From: Cytobacillus oceanisediminis 2691
Lineage (GTDB): Bacteria > Bacillota > Bacilli > Bacillales > Cytobacillaceae
Reading direction: 5' to 3'
Assembly (NCBI RefSeq): GCF_000294775.2
Contig: NZ_CP015506.1
Span: 3,323,501-3,387,500 of the forward strand
Length of the DNA stretch: 64,000 bases
This document shows, piece by piece, positions 24,731 through 33,058 of the stretch. Below the pieces are notes generated by a model. It saw nothing but the letters and a program-made list of their open reading frames with translations. It was not told the DNA's origin and ran no database searches. The first letter of the stretch is position 1, and every line of letters starts with the position of its first letter. Both the position numbers and the translations under genes were made by a program.

Positions 24731-25402
24731 ATGAAGATACTTGTCGTAGACGATGATGTGAATATACAGAAACTCGTCACAATCCATCTAAATCGTGAAG
24801 GCTATCAAGTCCTGCGCGCAAACAATGCACAAGAAGCACTAGCACTTTTAGAAGAACAAACCGCAGATTTAGCAGTTGTCGATGTCATGATGCCTGGTAT
24901 GGACGGTTTCGAACTCACCAGGCTTCTGACTAATGACTTCGGAATCCCTGTTATACTCTTAACGGCGAAGGGGCAGCTGGGTGATAAGGAACAAGGCTTC
25001 TTATCCGGATCTGAAGATTATATTGTAAAGCCGTTTGAAGTGAAGGAGCTCCTTTTCCGGGTAGCCGTGGTGTTAAGAAGGGCTGAGCGGGCAATGGAAA
25101 CAGTCATCAAAGCCGGAAACCTGTTAATGGACAGAAAAAGCTTTGAAGTGGAAATCAATCAGGAGACCATCCTTTTTCCATTAAAGGAATTTGAGCTGCT
25201 GAGCTTACTTTCGGCACGAAAAAGTAAAATCACACAGCGGGCTGCATTGATCGAACAGGCTTGGGGATCGGATTACGAGGGCAGCGAACAAACTTTAAAT
25301 ACCCATATCAACCGAATTCGCGATCGTTTGAAAAAATATGGCGCAACCGTTGAAATCCAGACTGTTCGCGGTATCGGTTATAAGCTTGAGGAAATAAAAT
25401 GA
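24731..25402 (+). CDS. OmpR/PhoB-family response regulator
   Basis: DNA-binding response regulator with 223 residues. The receiver domain (1-115) has DDD at 7-9, the phosphoacceptor D51 (VVDVMMPGMDG), the T in LLTAKG and K near 102 (YIVKPF). The OmpR-type winged helix covers about 128-220 (LNTHINRIRDRLKK, TVRGIGYKLE). ATG at 24731 follows GAGGTGGCCCTGAT. It overlaps the histidine kinase by 4 bp (ATGA). Confidence 0.95.
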   Translation: MKILVVDDDVNIQKLVTIHLNREGYQVLRANNAQEALALLEEQTADLAVVDVMMPGMDGFELTRLLTNDFGIPVILLTAKGQLGDKEQGFLSGSEDYIVKPFEVKELLFRVAVVLRRAERAMETVIKAGNLLMDRKSFEVEINQETILFPLKEFELLSLLSARKSKITQRAALIEQAWGSDYEGSEQTLNTHINRIRDRLKKYGATVEIQTVRGIGYKLEEIK

Positions 25403-26793
25403 AAACCCTATACCGGAAATTCATTGTAGCCACAATTGTGATTCTAGCCATAAGCATCGTGCTTTCCTTCATTTTAACCAATTGGGTCTATATGACTTCG
25501 ACAAAGGGGAAAATCGACCGGCAAAATGTTGTGATTGCAGAGGAAATTGCTCATGGCCTGGAAAATATGCATTCCTCTGGTCCTGCTTATGAAACTTACT
25601 TAAATTCCATGAGCAAGCTCGGCTATCAGCTCTATATCGTGACGGAATCGGGTGAAGGGGAATTCTTCGGGCAGTCGTTTAATAAGACCGAATTGCCCGA
25701 GGAAGCTGCCAAAGTGCTGACCGATCAGGAAGTTTATCATGGGATGGATAGTTTTGCAGGCCAATTTCTGCTGATGGGGCATTTTTCAAACGATCTTGAA
25801 AATACCGTCGGTGTCCCCTTTACCATGAACGATCAGAATTACGGGCTATTCCTTCGCCCGAATAATAAGCTTCTTTTCTCGGACATTCATATGATATTCG
25901 CATGGTTCTTTGTCGCCATTGCCGTTGTCAGCATCACCGGAGTAATTTGGTTCGCCAAGCATCTCATTAAGCCGATAACAAAACTGACGGAAGCCACCAG
26001 GGAAATCACACGGGAGAATTTTAACTTCCCGCTGAATATTGCCCGCAGGGATGAAATCGGACAGCTGGCAGAAAGCTTCAGCCGCATGCAGGAACAGCTG
26101 CAGCACAATGACGAGGCCCGCAAGTCATTCATCAACAATGTATCTCATGACTTTCAGTCCCCTCTTATGAATATTCAAGGGTATGCAGAACTTCTGCAGA
26201 CACAGAAATTGTCTGCCGAAGAACACTTCGAATATGTACAGATTATCGATCAGGAGTCGAAGCGGCTCTCCAATCTGACCAAACAGCTTTTGCTTTTGAC
26301 TTCTCTTGACCAGAAATCGTATCCGATGAAGCTTTCGGATGTGAAATTGGACGATCAGATCAAGGAAACCATCCGCAGACATCAATGGCGGCTGGAAGAA
26401 AAAGAGATTGAGGTTTCCTACAAGCTTGCGCCTGTCATTTTCAAGGGAGATCCGGAGCTCTTGGTGAATATCTGGGACAACCTGCTGACGAATGCGATAA
26501 AATATAACTCTCATGGCGGAAGTATTTTAATCAGCCTGTCTCAAACTGAATCATCGATTGAAGTTGTTTTTAAAGACACCGGGACCGGAATATCCGAGGA
26601 TGCGATCAGCCAGATTTTCGACCGATTTTACCGGGTGGACTCAGCAAGAAAAAAAGATGGCACAGGACTCGGGCTTTCGATTGTGAAACAGATTATTGAA
26701 CTGCATACTGGGGAAATCAGGGCAGTCAGCCAGGCTGGCAAAGGAACCACCTTTACCATTACATTTTTCAGGGAGAAACATCGGGAGGAATAA
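25399..26793 (+). CDS. HAMP-domain sensor histidine kinase
   Basis: Membrane sensor kinase of 464 residues, partner of the preceding regulator. Two spans (about 9-30 and 165-187) flank an extracellular sensor domain. HAMP lies at 188-240, the H box at NNVSHDFQSPLMN (H250), and the N, G1 and G2 boxes at LTNAIKYN, KDTGTGIS and GTGLGLSIV. The signal is unknown; membrane stress from the MMPL substrate is a reasonable guess. Translationally coupled to the regulator. Confidence 0.95.
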   Translation: MKTLYRKFIVATIVILAISIVLSFILTNWVYMTSTKGKIDRQNVVIAEEIAHGLENMHSSGPAYETYLNSMSKLGYQLYIVTESGEGEFFGQSFNKTELPEEAAKVLTDQEVYHGMDSFAGQFLLMGHFSNDLENTVGVPFTMNDQNYGLFLRPNNKLLFSDIHMIFAWFFVAIAVVSITGVIWFAKHLIKPITKLTEATREITRENFNFPLNIARRDEIGQLAESFSRMQEQLQHNDEARKSFINNVSHDFQSPLMNIQGYAELLQTQKLSAEEHFEYVQIIDQESKRLSNLTKQLLLLTSLDQKSYPMKLSDVKLDDQIKETIRRHQWRLEEKEIEVSYKLAPVIFKGDPELLVNIWDNLLTNAIKYNSHGGSILISLSQTESSIEVVFKDTGTGISEDAISQIFDRFYRVDSARKKDGTGLGLSIVKQIIELHTGEIRAVSQAGKGTTFTITFFREKHREE

Positions 26794-26799
26794 AAAACT

Positions 26800-27198
26800 A
26801 TGGAACAAAAATGGAGCATCAGATTAATAAGATTTGCAGCCATCTTTGGCATTATCGGGACCTACCTTGGATCGCATATGTCCGGGCAAATGGATTATTC
26901 TTTAAGGCCTATTCATGCCCACATCCTGCTCGTAGGATGGCTTTCCGTATTTGCATGGGGAATCTTTTATAAAGTATACCGAGTAAAATATAAAAAGCTC
27001 GTTGCCATTCACAGCATACTTGGAATGGCAGGAGCACTCGGATTGACAATCGGAATGTGGATGTACACATTAAATCCGTTTAATTTAGGGGATACCTTTG
27101 TTCTGGTATTCTTCATCGTTGGCGGAACCTTGCTGCTGCTGGCCTTTGCACTGTTTGTGGCGATTACCTTTTTGACTGAAAAAACTTCGGAACGCTGA
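26800..27198 (+). CDS. Four-span membrane protein with conserved His
   Basis: 132 residues with four hydrophobic spans. The segment RPIHAHILLVGWLSVFAWG and a later VAIHSILGM carry His residues in membrane helices, similar to pieces of heme-copper oxidase subunit I, and such proteins are sometimes annotated as cytochrome c oxidase-like. No full oxidase signature is present. ATG at 26800 is 6 bp after the kinase stop with GGGAGGAA upstream, so it belongs to the two-component operon. Function unknown. Confidence 0.7.
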   Translation: MEQKWSIRLIRFAAIFGIIGTYLGSHMSGQMDYSLRPIHAHILLVGWLSVFAWGIFYKVYRVKYKKLVAIHSILGMAGALGLTIGMWMYTLNPFNLGDTFVLVFFIVGGTLLLLAFALFVAITFLTEKTSER

Positions 27199-27206
27199 GT
27201 TAAAAG

Positions 27207-27243
27207 AGCCATGCAGTCCTCTTTGGGGCTGCATGGCTTTTTT
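27207..27243 (+). terminator. Terminator of the MMPL/two-component unit
   Basis: AGCCATGCAG and CTGCATGGCT form a perfect 10-bp stem followed by TTTTT. It lies just after the membrane protein stop and before the convergent methyltransferase. Confidence 0.93.
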
Positions 27244-27249
27244 AGTCAG

Positions 27250-28095
27250 CTATTCAGCTATAAAGCTATATACAGATAGAGGCTTAACTTCTGTTGATTC
27301 TGCTACCGTTTTCAGCATCGAAACCTCGGATTGCAGGAGATCTGTTAATTTCTCAGGCAAATTCTTTATCCCCTTTATTTCATCGTTAAAGTCCGTCAGC
27401 ACCTTATCTATTTCCCAAAGGCCGTCCTGCAAATCAGGGGAATCTATGTTAGAATCTTTAATGATTCGCCATCCTGCTTGTTCAGCAATATCCCTCAAAT
27501 CGCCAGGAGTCAGCAGGGTTCTCACATTAGAATCACTTTCTTGTTTAAAGGCTTCATATTGTGCCTGAATGAGGATCGATAATAAATGCGGATATTGTTC
27601 GATTGTGTTTATATCGGTGTTCCATTCTGCAAAACAAAGCTGCTTTCCCCATTTTTTCACCTTTTCGAGGATCCTTAAAAGCTCGGCAGAAGATTTCGTG
27701 TACCATGAACAGTGGGAGAATACGATATAATCATAGAAGTTTTCCTGAAATTCCACATTCTCAGCTAAAATATCTAAATTAAAATCTATTTTGATCTGCT
27801 TGCCGACTTTGGATTGGTTCAGGTATTCAGCCGATTCACCGAGTGAAACCGGACTCCCGTATTCAGGTGAAGCCGAATCAATCCCATGTACAAATCCCTT
27901 TTCACCAGCATAGGCAGCCAGCACCGCGGTTGTATCTCCCTGTCCGCATCCGATTTCAAGAATTTGGCTTTCAGCTTTTATACCCCAGAAATCCACAAGC
28001 TTTATGCGATGCCTCGTCTGAACCATCTGTACTTCATATGCCATTTTGCCCGCAGCCATGCAGTCAACAATAGCCTTTATTTCATTTTTATTCAT
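27250..28095 (-). CDS. Class I SAM-dependent methyltransferase
   Basis: 281 residues. Motif I is ILEIGCGQGDTTAVLA (about 45-60), the acidic residue of motif II is in VHGIDSAS, and FYDYIVFSHCSWY is motif IV. It lacks the three Cys residues of arsenite methyltransferases, so it is not ArsM although it sits beside the ars operon. Start is ATG at 28095 after AAGAAGGAGCAAATAAACCC. Substrate unknown. Confidence 0.85.
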   Translation of the reverse strand: MNKNEIKAIVDCMAAGKMAYEVQMVQTRHRIKLVDFWGIKAESQILEIGCGQGDTTAVLAAYAGEKGFVHGIDSASPEYGSPVSLGESAEYLNQSKVGKQIKIDFNLDILAENVEFQENFYDYIVFSHCSWYTKSSAELLRILEKVKKWGKQLCFAEWNTDINTIEQYPHLLSILIQAQYEAFKQESDSNVRTLLTPGDLRDIAEQAGWRIIKDSNIDSPDLQDGLWEIDKVLTDFNDEIKGIKNLPEKLTDLLQSEVSMLKTVAESTEVKPLSVYSFIAE

Positions 28096-28216
28096 GGGTT
28101 TATTTGCTCCTTCTTTTACTTCGATGCTATGACTAAGTTCCGCAAGAATGTGCTAAATTCCTCCTGCAGCTTGGGTTTTTGATCCGATTTCACCTATCTC
28201 TTAAAGAAAATAAAAA

Positions 28217-28233
28217 AGGACCCTAAAGGTCCT
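28217..28233 (-). terminator. Terminator of the ars operon
   Basis: AGGACC-CTAAA-GGTCCT: 6-bp stem with a 5-nt loop, followed on the minus strand by TTTTTTA. It starts 5 nt after the stop codon of the HesB-like gene, placing that gene inside the ars transcript. Confidence 0.88.
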
Positions 28234-28237
28234 ATTT

Positions 28238-28516
28238 CTAACAGCATCTTCCCGTATTCCCGATCATCGAAATCCCGCTTCCGTTTCCGCTTCGCTCTAA
28301 AACAAGGTCTTCGGTGTTTGGTTCAATAATAGGGTCAATTGCTACTTTGATTTCATTGATTGTGACAATAATATCATCTGCTGCCGGCTCATCCAGAGCC
28401 AGTCCTATTCTTGGCTGTCCTCAGCCATAGCCATCAAAAAAGATGCGAATGCTGCTGGCATTTTGTTCTTCCAGCATTTTTCTTAATTCATCACGCGCAT
28501 TGTCTGTGATTATCAT
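28238..28516 (-). CDS. HesB/IscA-like protein, predicted selenoprotein (in-frame UGA at residue 32)
   Basis: 92 residues if UGA at 28421-28423 is read as selenocysteine. The sequence MIITDNARDELRKMLEEQNA then IRIFFDGYG-Sec-GQPRIGLALDEP, then a beta-rich part and a C-terminal NTGRCC matches Gram-positive HesB-like proteins, which have Cys in the G(F/Y)GC(G/S)GP(x)(F/L)GLAL position taken here by UGA. HesB-like selenoproteins are a known family. The ribosome site GGGAGGGAACAAAC-ATG is excellent and a terminator follows the stop. A candidate SECIS hairpin lies 25 nt past the UGA. It starts 37 nt after arsC, as fourth gene of the ars operon. The alternative is a Cys codon TGC changed to TGA in a dying gene, but nothing else in the frame is damaged. 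Confidence 0.8.
28384..28402 (-). promoter_or_regulatory. Candidate bacterial SECIS element
   Basis: In the mRNA, CTGGCTC-TGGAT-GAGCCGG forms a 7-bp stem (one G-U pair) with a 5-nt loop that has G at positions 2 and 3. The loop begins 25 nt after the UGA. Described bacterial SECIS elements have a short stem, a small apical loop with an early G, and 16-37 nt between UGA and loop, so all criteria are met. Confidence 0.7.
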
Positions 28517-28553
28517 GTTTGTTCCCTCCCTTGAATGTTTTTTAGTATATTAT

Positions 28554-28973
28554 TTACTTTCCTGTTTCGGCAAATGTTTTAATGCGGCTGCCAATTTCAT
28601 CACGGACACGCTGGAAAAAAGCCCATTTTTCTGCTTCTGTTCCTTCTGCTTTTGCAGGGTCATCAAATCCCCAGTGCTCCCGCTTCACATAAGGAGGTGT
28701 CATCGGGCATTTATCAGCTGCGTCTCCGCAAAGCGTTACAACCAAATCAGCATGATTCAGAATCTCAGGATCTATGATATCAGAAGTCTGATTGGAAATA
28801 TCAATTCCTGCTTCTTTCATTGCTTTTACAGCGTTAGGATTCAAACCATGTGCTTCGATCCCCGCACTATAAACCTTCCATTCATCACCTAGATGCTGCT
28901 TGGCCCATCCTTCTGCCATCTGGCTGCGGCATGAGTTGCCTGTGCATAGGAAGTAGATTGTTTTTTTAGTCAT
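28554..28973 (-). CDS. arsC: Thioredoxin-coupled arsenate reductase ArsC
   Basis: Reduces arsenate to arsenite for export, with electrons from thioredoxin. It has 139 residues, the length of the B. subtilis/S. aureus type. The P-loop [11 protein letters not shown] carries C10 and R16, and the resolving pair C82 and C89 is in [17 protein letters not shown] at 28973 follows AAAGGAGAAATTCAAC. It lies between arsB and the HesB-like gene. Confidence 0.96.
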   Translation of the reverse strand: MTKKTIYFLCTGNSCRSQMAEGWAKQHLGDEWKVYSAGIEAHGLNPNAVKAMKEAGIDISNQTSDIIDPEILNHADLVVTLCGDAADKCPMTPPYVKREHWGFDDPAKAEGTEAEKWAFFQRVRDEIGSRIKTFAETGK

Positions 28974-29001
28974 GTTGAATTTCTCCTTTTAGGTAAGTTT
29001 T

Positions 29002-30297
29002 TTAAAGGATCTGCAGCCAAATATATAGACCGGCTAATGTTATAAATAATGTTGGAATGGTTAATACAATCCCTGTTTTAAAATACGTTCCCCATGAGAT
29101 TTTTACTCCCTTTAGGGACAATACATGAAGCCATAGCAAGGTTGCCAGGGAACCAATCGGCGTGATTTTCGGGCCTAAATCAGATCCAATCACGTTCGCA
29201 TAAATAAGGGCTTCACGCATGAGTCCGCTTGTATTCGTATCAGCAATGGCCAGGGCATCAATCATAACGGTTGGCATATTGTTCATGACAGATGAAAGGA
29301 TGGCCGCAATGAATCCCATTCCGATCGTGGCTGCAAATAGTCCCTGGTCCGCTGTCATTTGAATTAAGTCTGCCAATATATTTGTAAGACCCGCATTTCT
29401 TAATCCGTAAACCACAACATACATGCCAATTGAAAAGAAAACGATCGCCCATGGAGCACCCTTGATGACAGTACGCGTATTCACAGCCGGGCTTCTTCGC
29501 GCCATAATCAGGAAGAAAATAGTTATAATGCCTGCAATGAATGAAACGGGGACACCAATCCATTCACTTGCAAAATAACCAATTAATAAGATGCCTAAAA
29601 CAAGCCAGGACAATCGGAACATTTTGCTGTCCCGAACTGCTTCCGCCGGTTCCTTCAAATGAGATAAATCATAATTTTTTGGTATGCTTTTTCTAAAGTA
29701 TAGGAATAAGACTAAAATGCTGGCTGCCAGCGAAAAGAAGTTCGGAATAATCATGCGGGACGCATATTCCACAAAGCCGATGCCAAAAAAGTCAGCTGAG
29801 ACGATATTGACAAGGTTGCTGACAACCAATGGCAGGGACGTTGTATCCGCAATAAATCCGCTCGCAATGATAAACGGAAAAACCAATTTTTCTTCAAATT
29901 GAAGGTTCCGGACCATTGCGAGGACGATTGGCGTGAGAATGAGTGCCGCTCCATCATTCGCAAAGAATGCTGCGACAACCGCTCCCAAAACGGACACGTA
30001 AATGAACATCTTCACTCCGCTGCCCTTTGCCGCTCTCGCCATATGTAAAGCGGCCCACTCGAAAAACCCGATTTCATCTAAAATAAGAGATATAATGATG
30101 ATGGCAATAAAAGTTAATGTCGCATTCCAGACAATTGAAGTAACATCTATAACATCATGGAAGTCAACCACACCCGCAATTAAGGCCAGGATGGCTCCAC
30201 CGCATGCTGACCAGCCGATGGATAGCCCTTTTGGCTGCCAAATGACTAATATGAGGGTGACCAAGAAAATCACCGACGCTAAAATTATTTGAGTCAA
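29002..30297 (-). CDS. arsB: Arsenite efflux permease ArsB
   Basis: Membrane pump that expels arsenite (and antimonite). It has 431 residues and about 12 spans. Family segments are [28 protein letters not shown] (in part), [32 protein letters not shown] and [23 protein letters not shown] at 30297 follows GAGGGGGGAACAC. It lies 14 bp after arsR and 28 bp before arsC. Confidence 0.95.
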   Translation of the reverse strand: MTQIILASVIFLVTLILVIWQPKGLSIGWSACGGAILALIAGVVDFHDVIDVTSIVWNATLTFIAIIIISLILDEIGFFEWAALHMARAAKGSGVKMFIYVSVLGAVVAAFFANDGAALILTPIVLAMVRNLQFEEKLVFPFIIASGFIADTTSLPLVVSNLVNIVSADFFGIGFVEYASRMIIPNFFSLAASILVLFLYFRKSIPKNYDLSHLKEPAEAVRDSKMFRLSWLVLGILLIGYFASEWIGVPVSFIAGIITIFFLIMARRSPAVNTRTVIKGAPWAIVFFSIGMYVVVYGLRNAGLTNILADLIQMTADQGLFAATIGMGFIAAILSSVMNNMPTVMIDALAIADTNTSGLMREALIYANVIGSDLGPKITPIGSLATLLWLHVLSLKGVKISWGTYFKTGIVLTIPTLFITLAGLYIWLQIL

Positions 30298-30311
30298 TGT
30301 GTTCCCCCCTC

Positions 30312-30656
30312 TTACTCACAGGAAATTCGCAAACCCTGTTCTTTCAATTTTTCTAATAAATAATCTTGGCTTGGAAGGTGATCGAGCACAGTCTGAACCA
30401 AAGTATAGTATTCACTATCCTGATTCAATGAATAAATAATCCACTGACCTCTTCTGGTTTCCCTTACCACACCTGCATCTTTTAGTTTCCTGAGATGCTG
30501 GCTAATGGCCGGCTGGCTCATTTTAAAAATTTCCACAAACTCACACACACAGCAATCATGGTTTTTTAAAAGTTTGACCATTGTGAGCCGTGTTTTATCG
30601 CCTAATAATTTTAAAATGGATGATGCTTTGTCGATTTCAACTGTGGACACTTTCAC
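30312..30656 (-). CDS. arsR: Arsenic-responsive repressor ArsR
   Basis: ArsR/SmtB winged-helix repressor released from DNA by As(III). It has 114 residues from GTG at 30656 (GGGGGTG 8 bp upstream); a TTG at 30680 would start inside the ribosome site. The metal-binding helix has [12 protein letters not shown], the expected Cys pair, and the recognition helix is [14 protein letters not shown] perfect palindrome lies 42 bp upstream of the start. First gene of the ars operon. Confidence 0.94.
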   Translation of the reverse strand: MKVSTVEIDKASSILKLLGDKTRLTMVKLLKNHDCCVCEFVEIFKMSQPAISQHLRKLKDAGVVRETRRGQWIIYSLNQDSEYYTLVQTVLDHLPSQDYLLEKLKEQGLRISCE

Positions 30657-30697
30657 GATCTTTTCACCCCCGCTTTGCACATATTAATATATAATAA

Positions 30698-30715
30698 TTT
30701 ACTTATATAAGTAAA
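30698..30715 (-). promoter_or_regulatory. ArsR operator
   Basis: TTTACTTATATAAGTAAA is a perfect 18-bp palindrome, AT-rich like known ArsR sites, lying in the ars promoter region. Confidence 0.8.
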
Positions 30716-30822
30716 TGCTTTTTTTCTTATTTACAAAAACTTTACACATATAGTTGGCTTTTTTTACTTCAGCTGCATTCATTTTGGTTTGCTGGTTTTG
30801 ACAAAAGAGCTTATTGGAACAG

Positions 30823-31002
30823 AGCCGTTTTTTTGTGCGGTTGCCTTACTTAAGGCTTTTTCGAACAAGGGGATTTTACTATGAAGAGCTGACTATAGAT
30901 AGCACTCCGTTCCTTCGGACAGATAAACAGGAAATCCGGGAAACCCTGTCTGAACCTCTTCCCCCTCCGAACTTTTAAGAAAAAGCCCACAAAAAAACGG
31001 CT
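30823..31002. repeat. Inverted repeat pair flanking about 150 bp
   Basis: AGCCGTTTTTTTGTG at 30823-30837 occurs in perfect inverse form at 30988-31002, where it forms part of the acetyltransferase terminator. The enclosed DNA has no gene. It may be a duplicated terminator or the ends of a small decayed element. Confidence 0.5.
30903..30970. repeat. Lone diverged copy of the 52-bp repeat family
   Basis: CCTTCGGACAGATAAACAGG, then CCCTGTCTGAACCTCTTCCC, matches in order the TTCGGACA..AAACAGG..CCTGTCTGAACC unit tandemly repeated at 48.7-49.1 kb. Confidence 0.7.
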
Positions 31003-31015
31003 AAACCAATAGCCG
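30998..31015 (-). terminator. Terminator of the ArsN1-like gene
   Basis: CGGCTA and TAGCCG form a 6-bp stem followed on the minus strand by TTTTTTT. It starts 10 nt past the stop of the acetyltransferase. Confidence 0.9.
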
Positions 31016-31024
31016 CACCTTTAA

Positions 31025-31522
31025 TTAAAGCAGTTTTTCCATAGCCATCACATCGACAAACTCTCCATCCAAAACACCCTGGTTTTGAAATATGCCTACT
31101 TCACGATACCCCATTTTCTTGTACAGTCCCTGTCCAAGTCCATTAAATGGAAAAGTAAACAAAACCAGCTTATGAAACTTGTTTTCTCTTGCTTTCATTT
31201 CGAGAGCAGAAAGCAGCTTCCCGCCTGCTCCCTTGCCCCTGAATGCTCTGGAGATATAGACTGATAGATCTGCCACTCCATCATAAGCACAGCGGCTGCT
31301 ATACGGATTCAAGGAAGCCCAGCCAATCACTTGATCCCCTTCTTCAGCGGCAAGCACACTATATCGGCCTTGATGCTGTTCAAACCAGTTTGTCATATAG
31401 GAAAGATCTTTTGCCTCTGTTTCCAATGTAGCGATGCGATCTTCTATTCCCTGATTATAAATCTCCAGAATATCCTCTAAATCTGTCTTTCTGGCTTCAC
31501 GAATAACAGTTTCACTTATCAT
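31025..31522 (-). CDS. GNAT acetyltransferase, ArsN1/phosphinothricin acetyltransferase type
   Basis: Acetylates the amino group of phosphinothricin- or arsinothricin-like amino acids in this family. It has 165 residues. The N-terminal IREARKTDLEDILEIYNQGI and EDRIATLET stretches and the acetyl-CoA loop FRGKGAGGKLL fit the ArsN1 group. ATG at 31522 follows GGGGGACCAGAA; the earlier ATG at 31549 has no good site and overlaps the MFS gene. It is the last gene of an operon with a Cys-rich MarR regulator and a flavoprotein. Assignment to arsinothricin rather than phosphinothricin rests on that context. Confidence 0.78.
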   Translation of the reverse strand: MISETVIREARKTDLEDILEIYNQGIEDRIATLETEAKDLSYMTNWFEQHQGRYSVLAAEEGDQVIGWASLNPYSSRCAYDGVADLSVYISRAFRGKGAGGKLLSALEMKARENKFHKLVLFTFPFNGLGQGLYKKMGYREVGIFQNQGVLDGEFVDVMAMEKLL

Positions 31523-31535
31523 TTCTGGTCCCCCG

Positions 31536-32786
31536 CTAATAAGATTCATAGATCTCTTTTTTTATACATGTGTTTAACCTCTTTGCTAACAACATCCAAA
31601 TCGCTGCTAAAATAATCAGTATGATCGAACCGCCCCAATATAAAAATGTAAAACCCGCCTCTAACTGTATTAATATGTAACTAAGCGCCGGGCCTAAAGC
31701 TGCCCCCATATCTTGAGAGATTGAGTATATCGTAAGGAAAGATACAATGTTTGCAGTCTTTGCTGTGTCCAGTGCAATCGTGTCCAGAATGGTAGATAAA
31801 ATAGTAGCACCGGCCATTACTAAAAGAGTAACGGCTATCCACAGCTCTAATGGAAGTCTAATGGATACCATGCCAAAGACAACCCCTGCAAAAATCAGGG
31901 ACACAATAAAAATCGGCAGCCTCCCACGCGCTCCATCAGACCAATGCCCCACTGTCCTTCCCAGAAAAGGTTCCCATGTCCACCTTACCGCTTGAATGAT
32001 GCCTGATAATAATGTAACACTGACAACCACATTCCATATTGATATATTCTCTCCGTAAAAATGTTCAATCAAGGAACTAAGTGTGGATGTCACTATTCCT
32101 TGATATAACATGGCAATTAGAAAGCCTGAAACAATTATCGATGCTTTATATCCGGCCTTTCCAATGAAAGGCGTCTCTTTAGCCATTCTATCTTTCTTTT
32201 CAGGAGTTTTCACATCCTGATTTATTTTAGAAATCAGCATTAAAGGCAGCCCCAATAGGGACAAAAACCCAAATGCAATTGAAACCGTGCTCAAACCTAT
32301 AACCGGAACGAACAAGCCCCCAATCAGCATTCCAACCAGGCTTCCTGTACGGTAAAGCCCGTTATATAACCCCATGGAACTTCCCCGCTTATTGTTATCC
32401 GCATATACGGCAACAGCTGATAATCCGCCTATTCGAAAAAATGACCAGGCAATCCCCCATAATGCACGGAGGATCACCCATGCCGCAAATCCTTCGAAAA
32501 CACCATAACCAATCGTTGTGAATCCGCCTAACAGAACAGCAACGATCAGGCCAGCCTTTAATGAAATATGTTTATATATCCAGCCTGCAATTGGATTAAA
32601 AGGCAATCGTATGAAACGGTTTATGGATAGGAGCACACCCACTTGCCAAATTGAATCAAGGCCTGCAGTTTCCCAATAGACAGGCAAGGCAATATAAAGC
32701 ATGGAATCTCCTAATAGACTTAAAGCTGTGACGACGGCGACTATTATAATAGGCTTTGAAGATAATTGATCTTTAATAGTCACCAT
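31536..32786 (-). CDS. MFS efflux transporter in arsenic-type operon
   Basis: Major facilitator of 416 residues with about 12 spans and a central charged loop (NQDVKTPEKKDRMAKETP). GLYNGLYRTGSLVGMLIGGL lies in the N-terminal half. ATG at 32786 follows GGAGAGGATGAATC. Its stop lies just downstream of the acetyltransferase start region, showing close coupling. Given its neighbours it may export an organoarsenical or another thiol-reactive compound; the substrate is not shown by sequence. Confidence 0.8.
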   Translation of the reverse strand: MVTIKDQLSSKPIIIVAVVTALSLLGDSMLYIALPVYWETAGLDSIWQVGVLLSINRFIRLPFNPIAGWIYKHISLKAGLIVAVLLGGFTTIGYGVFEGFAAWVILRALWGIAWSFFRIGGLSAVAVYADNNKRGSSMGLYNGLYRTGSLVGMLIGGLFVPVIGLSTVSIAFGFLSLLGLPLMLISKINQDVKTPEKKDRMAKETPFIGKAGYKASIIVSGFLIAMLYQGIVTSTLSSLIEHFYGENISIWNVVVSVTLLSGIIQAVRWTWEPFLGRTVGHWSDGARGRLPIFIVSLIFAGVVFGMVSIRLPLELWIAVTLLVMAGATILSTILDTIALDTAKTANIVSFLTIYSISQDMGAALGPALSYILIQLEAGFTFLYWGGSIILIILAAIWMLLAKRLNTCIKKEIYESY

Positions 32787-32809
32787 GATTCATCCTCTCC
32801 GGAGTTTTC

Positions 32810-33019
32810 TTAATCATTGGGATGGTTCATTAAATCCCGATAAGCCAAAAGAAATTGTGTATACGTTTCCTGCCCCATTTCACTTTCGCGCAATCGAAAC
32901 AGCCTTTCAAAGGTTCTATCTTTGGCTTCCTCAACAGAACATCCAAATGCATTCATGAGTAATTTCATATATGAAATAAAATATTCTTTTTTGAGCGATC
33001 CAGCATGATTGATGGTCAT
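32810..33019 (-). CDS. Small hypothetical protein (69 aa) in arsenic-type operon
   Basis: MTINHAGSLKKEYFISYMKL..., charged and probably helical, with one Cys in FGCSVEEAKDRTFERLF. ATG at 33019 has AAAGGTG 6 bp upstream. It lies 23 bp before the MFS gene and 39 bp after the flavoprotein gene, so it is in the operon. I do not recognise the family. It could be a small helper or binding protein. Confidence 0.65.
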   Translation of the reverse strand: MTINHAGSLKKEYFISYMKLLMNAFGCSVEEAKDRTFERLFRLRESEMGQETYTQFLLAYRDLMNHPND

Positions 33020-33058
33020 TGGCATCACCTTTATTAGGGAACTAATTCTCCCCTTTAT

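Larger units (their letters stand above)
30657..31024. other. Intergenic region between the two arsenic-type operons
   Basis: About 368 bp. It contains the ars operator (30698-30715), an inverted repeat pair (30823-31002) enclosing a lone copy of the 52-bp repeat family (30903-30970), and the terminator of the acetyltransferase gene. No gene is supported. Confidence 0.75.

Noticed and set aside
27250..28095. Arsenite methyltransferase ArsM
   Set aside because: The protein has the SAM motifs but not the conserved Cys set of ArsM, and a terminator separates it from the ars operon.
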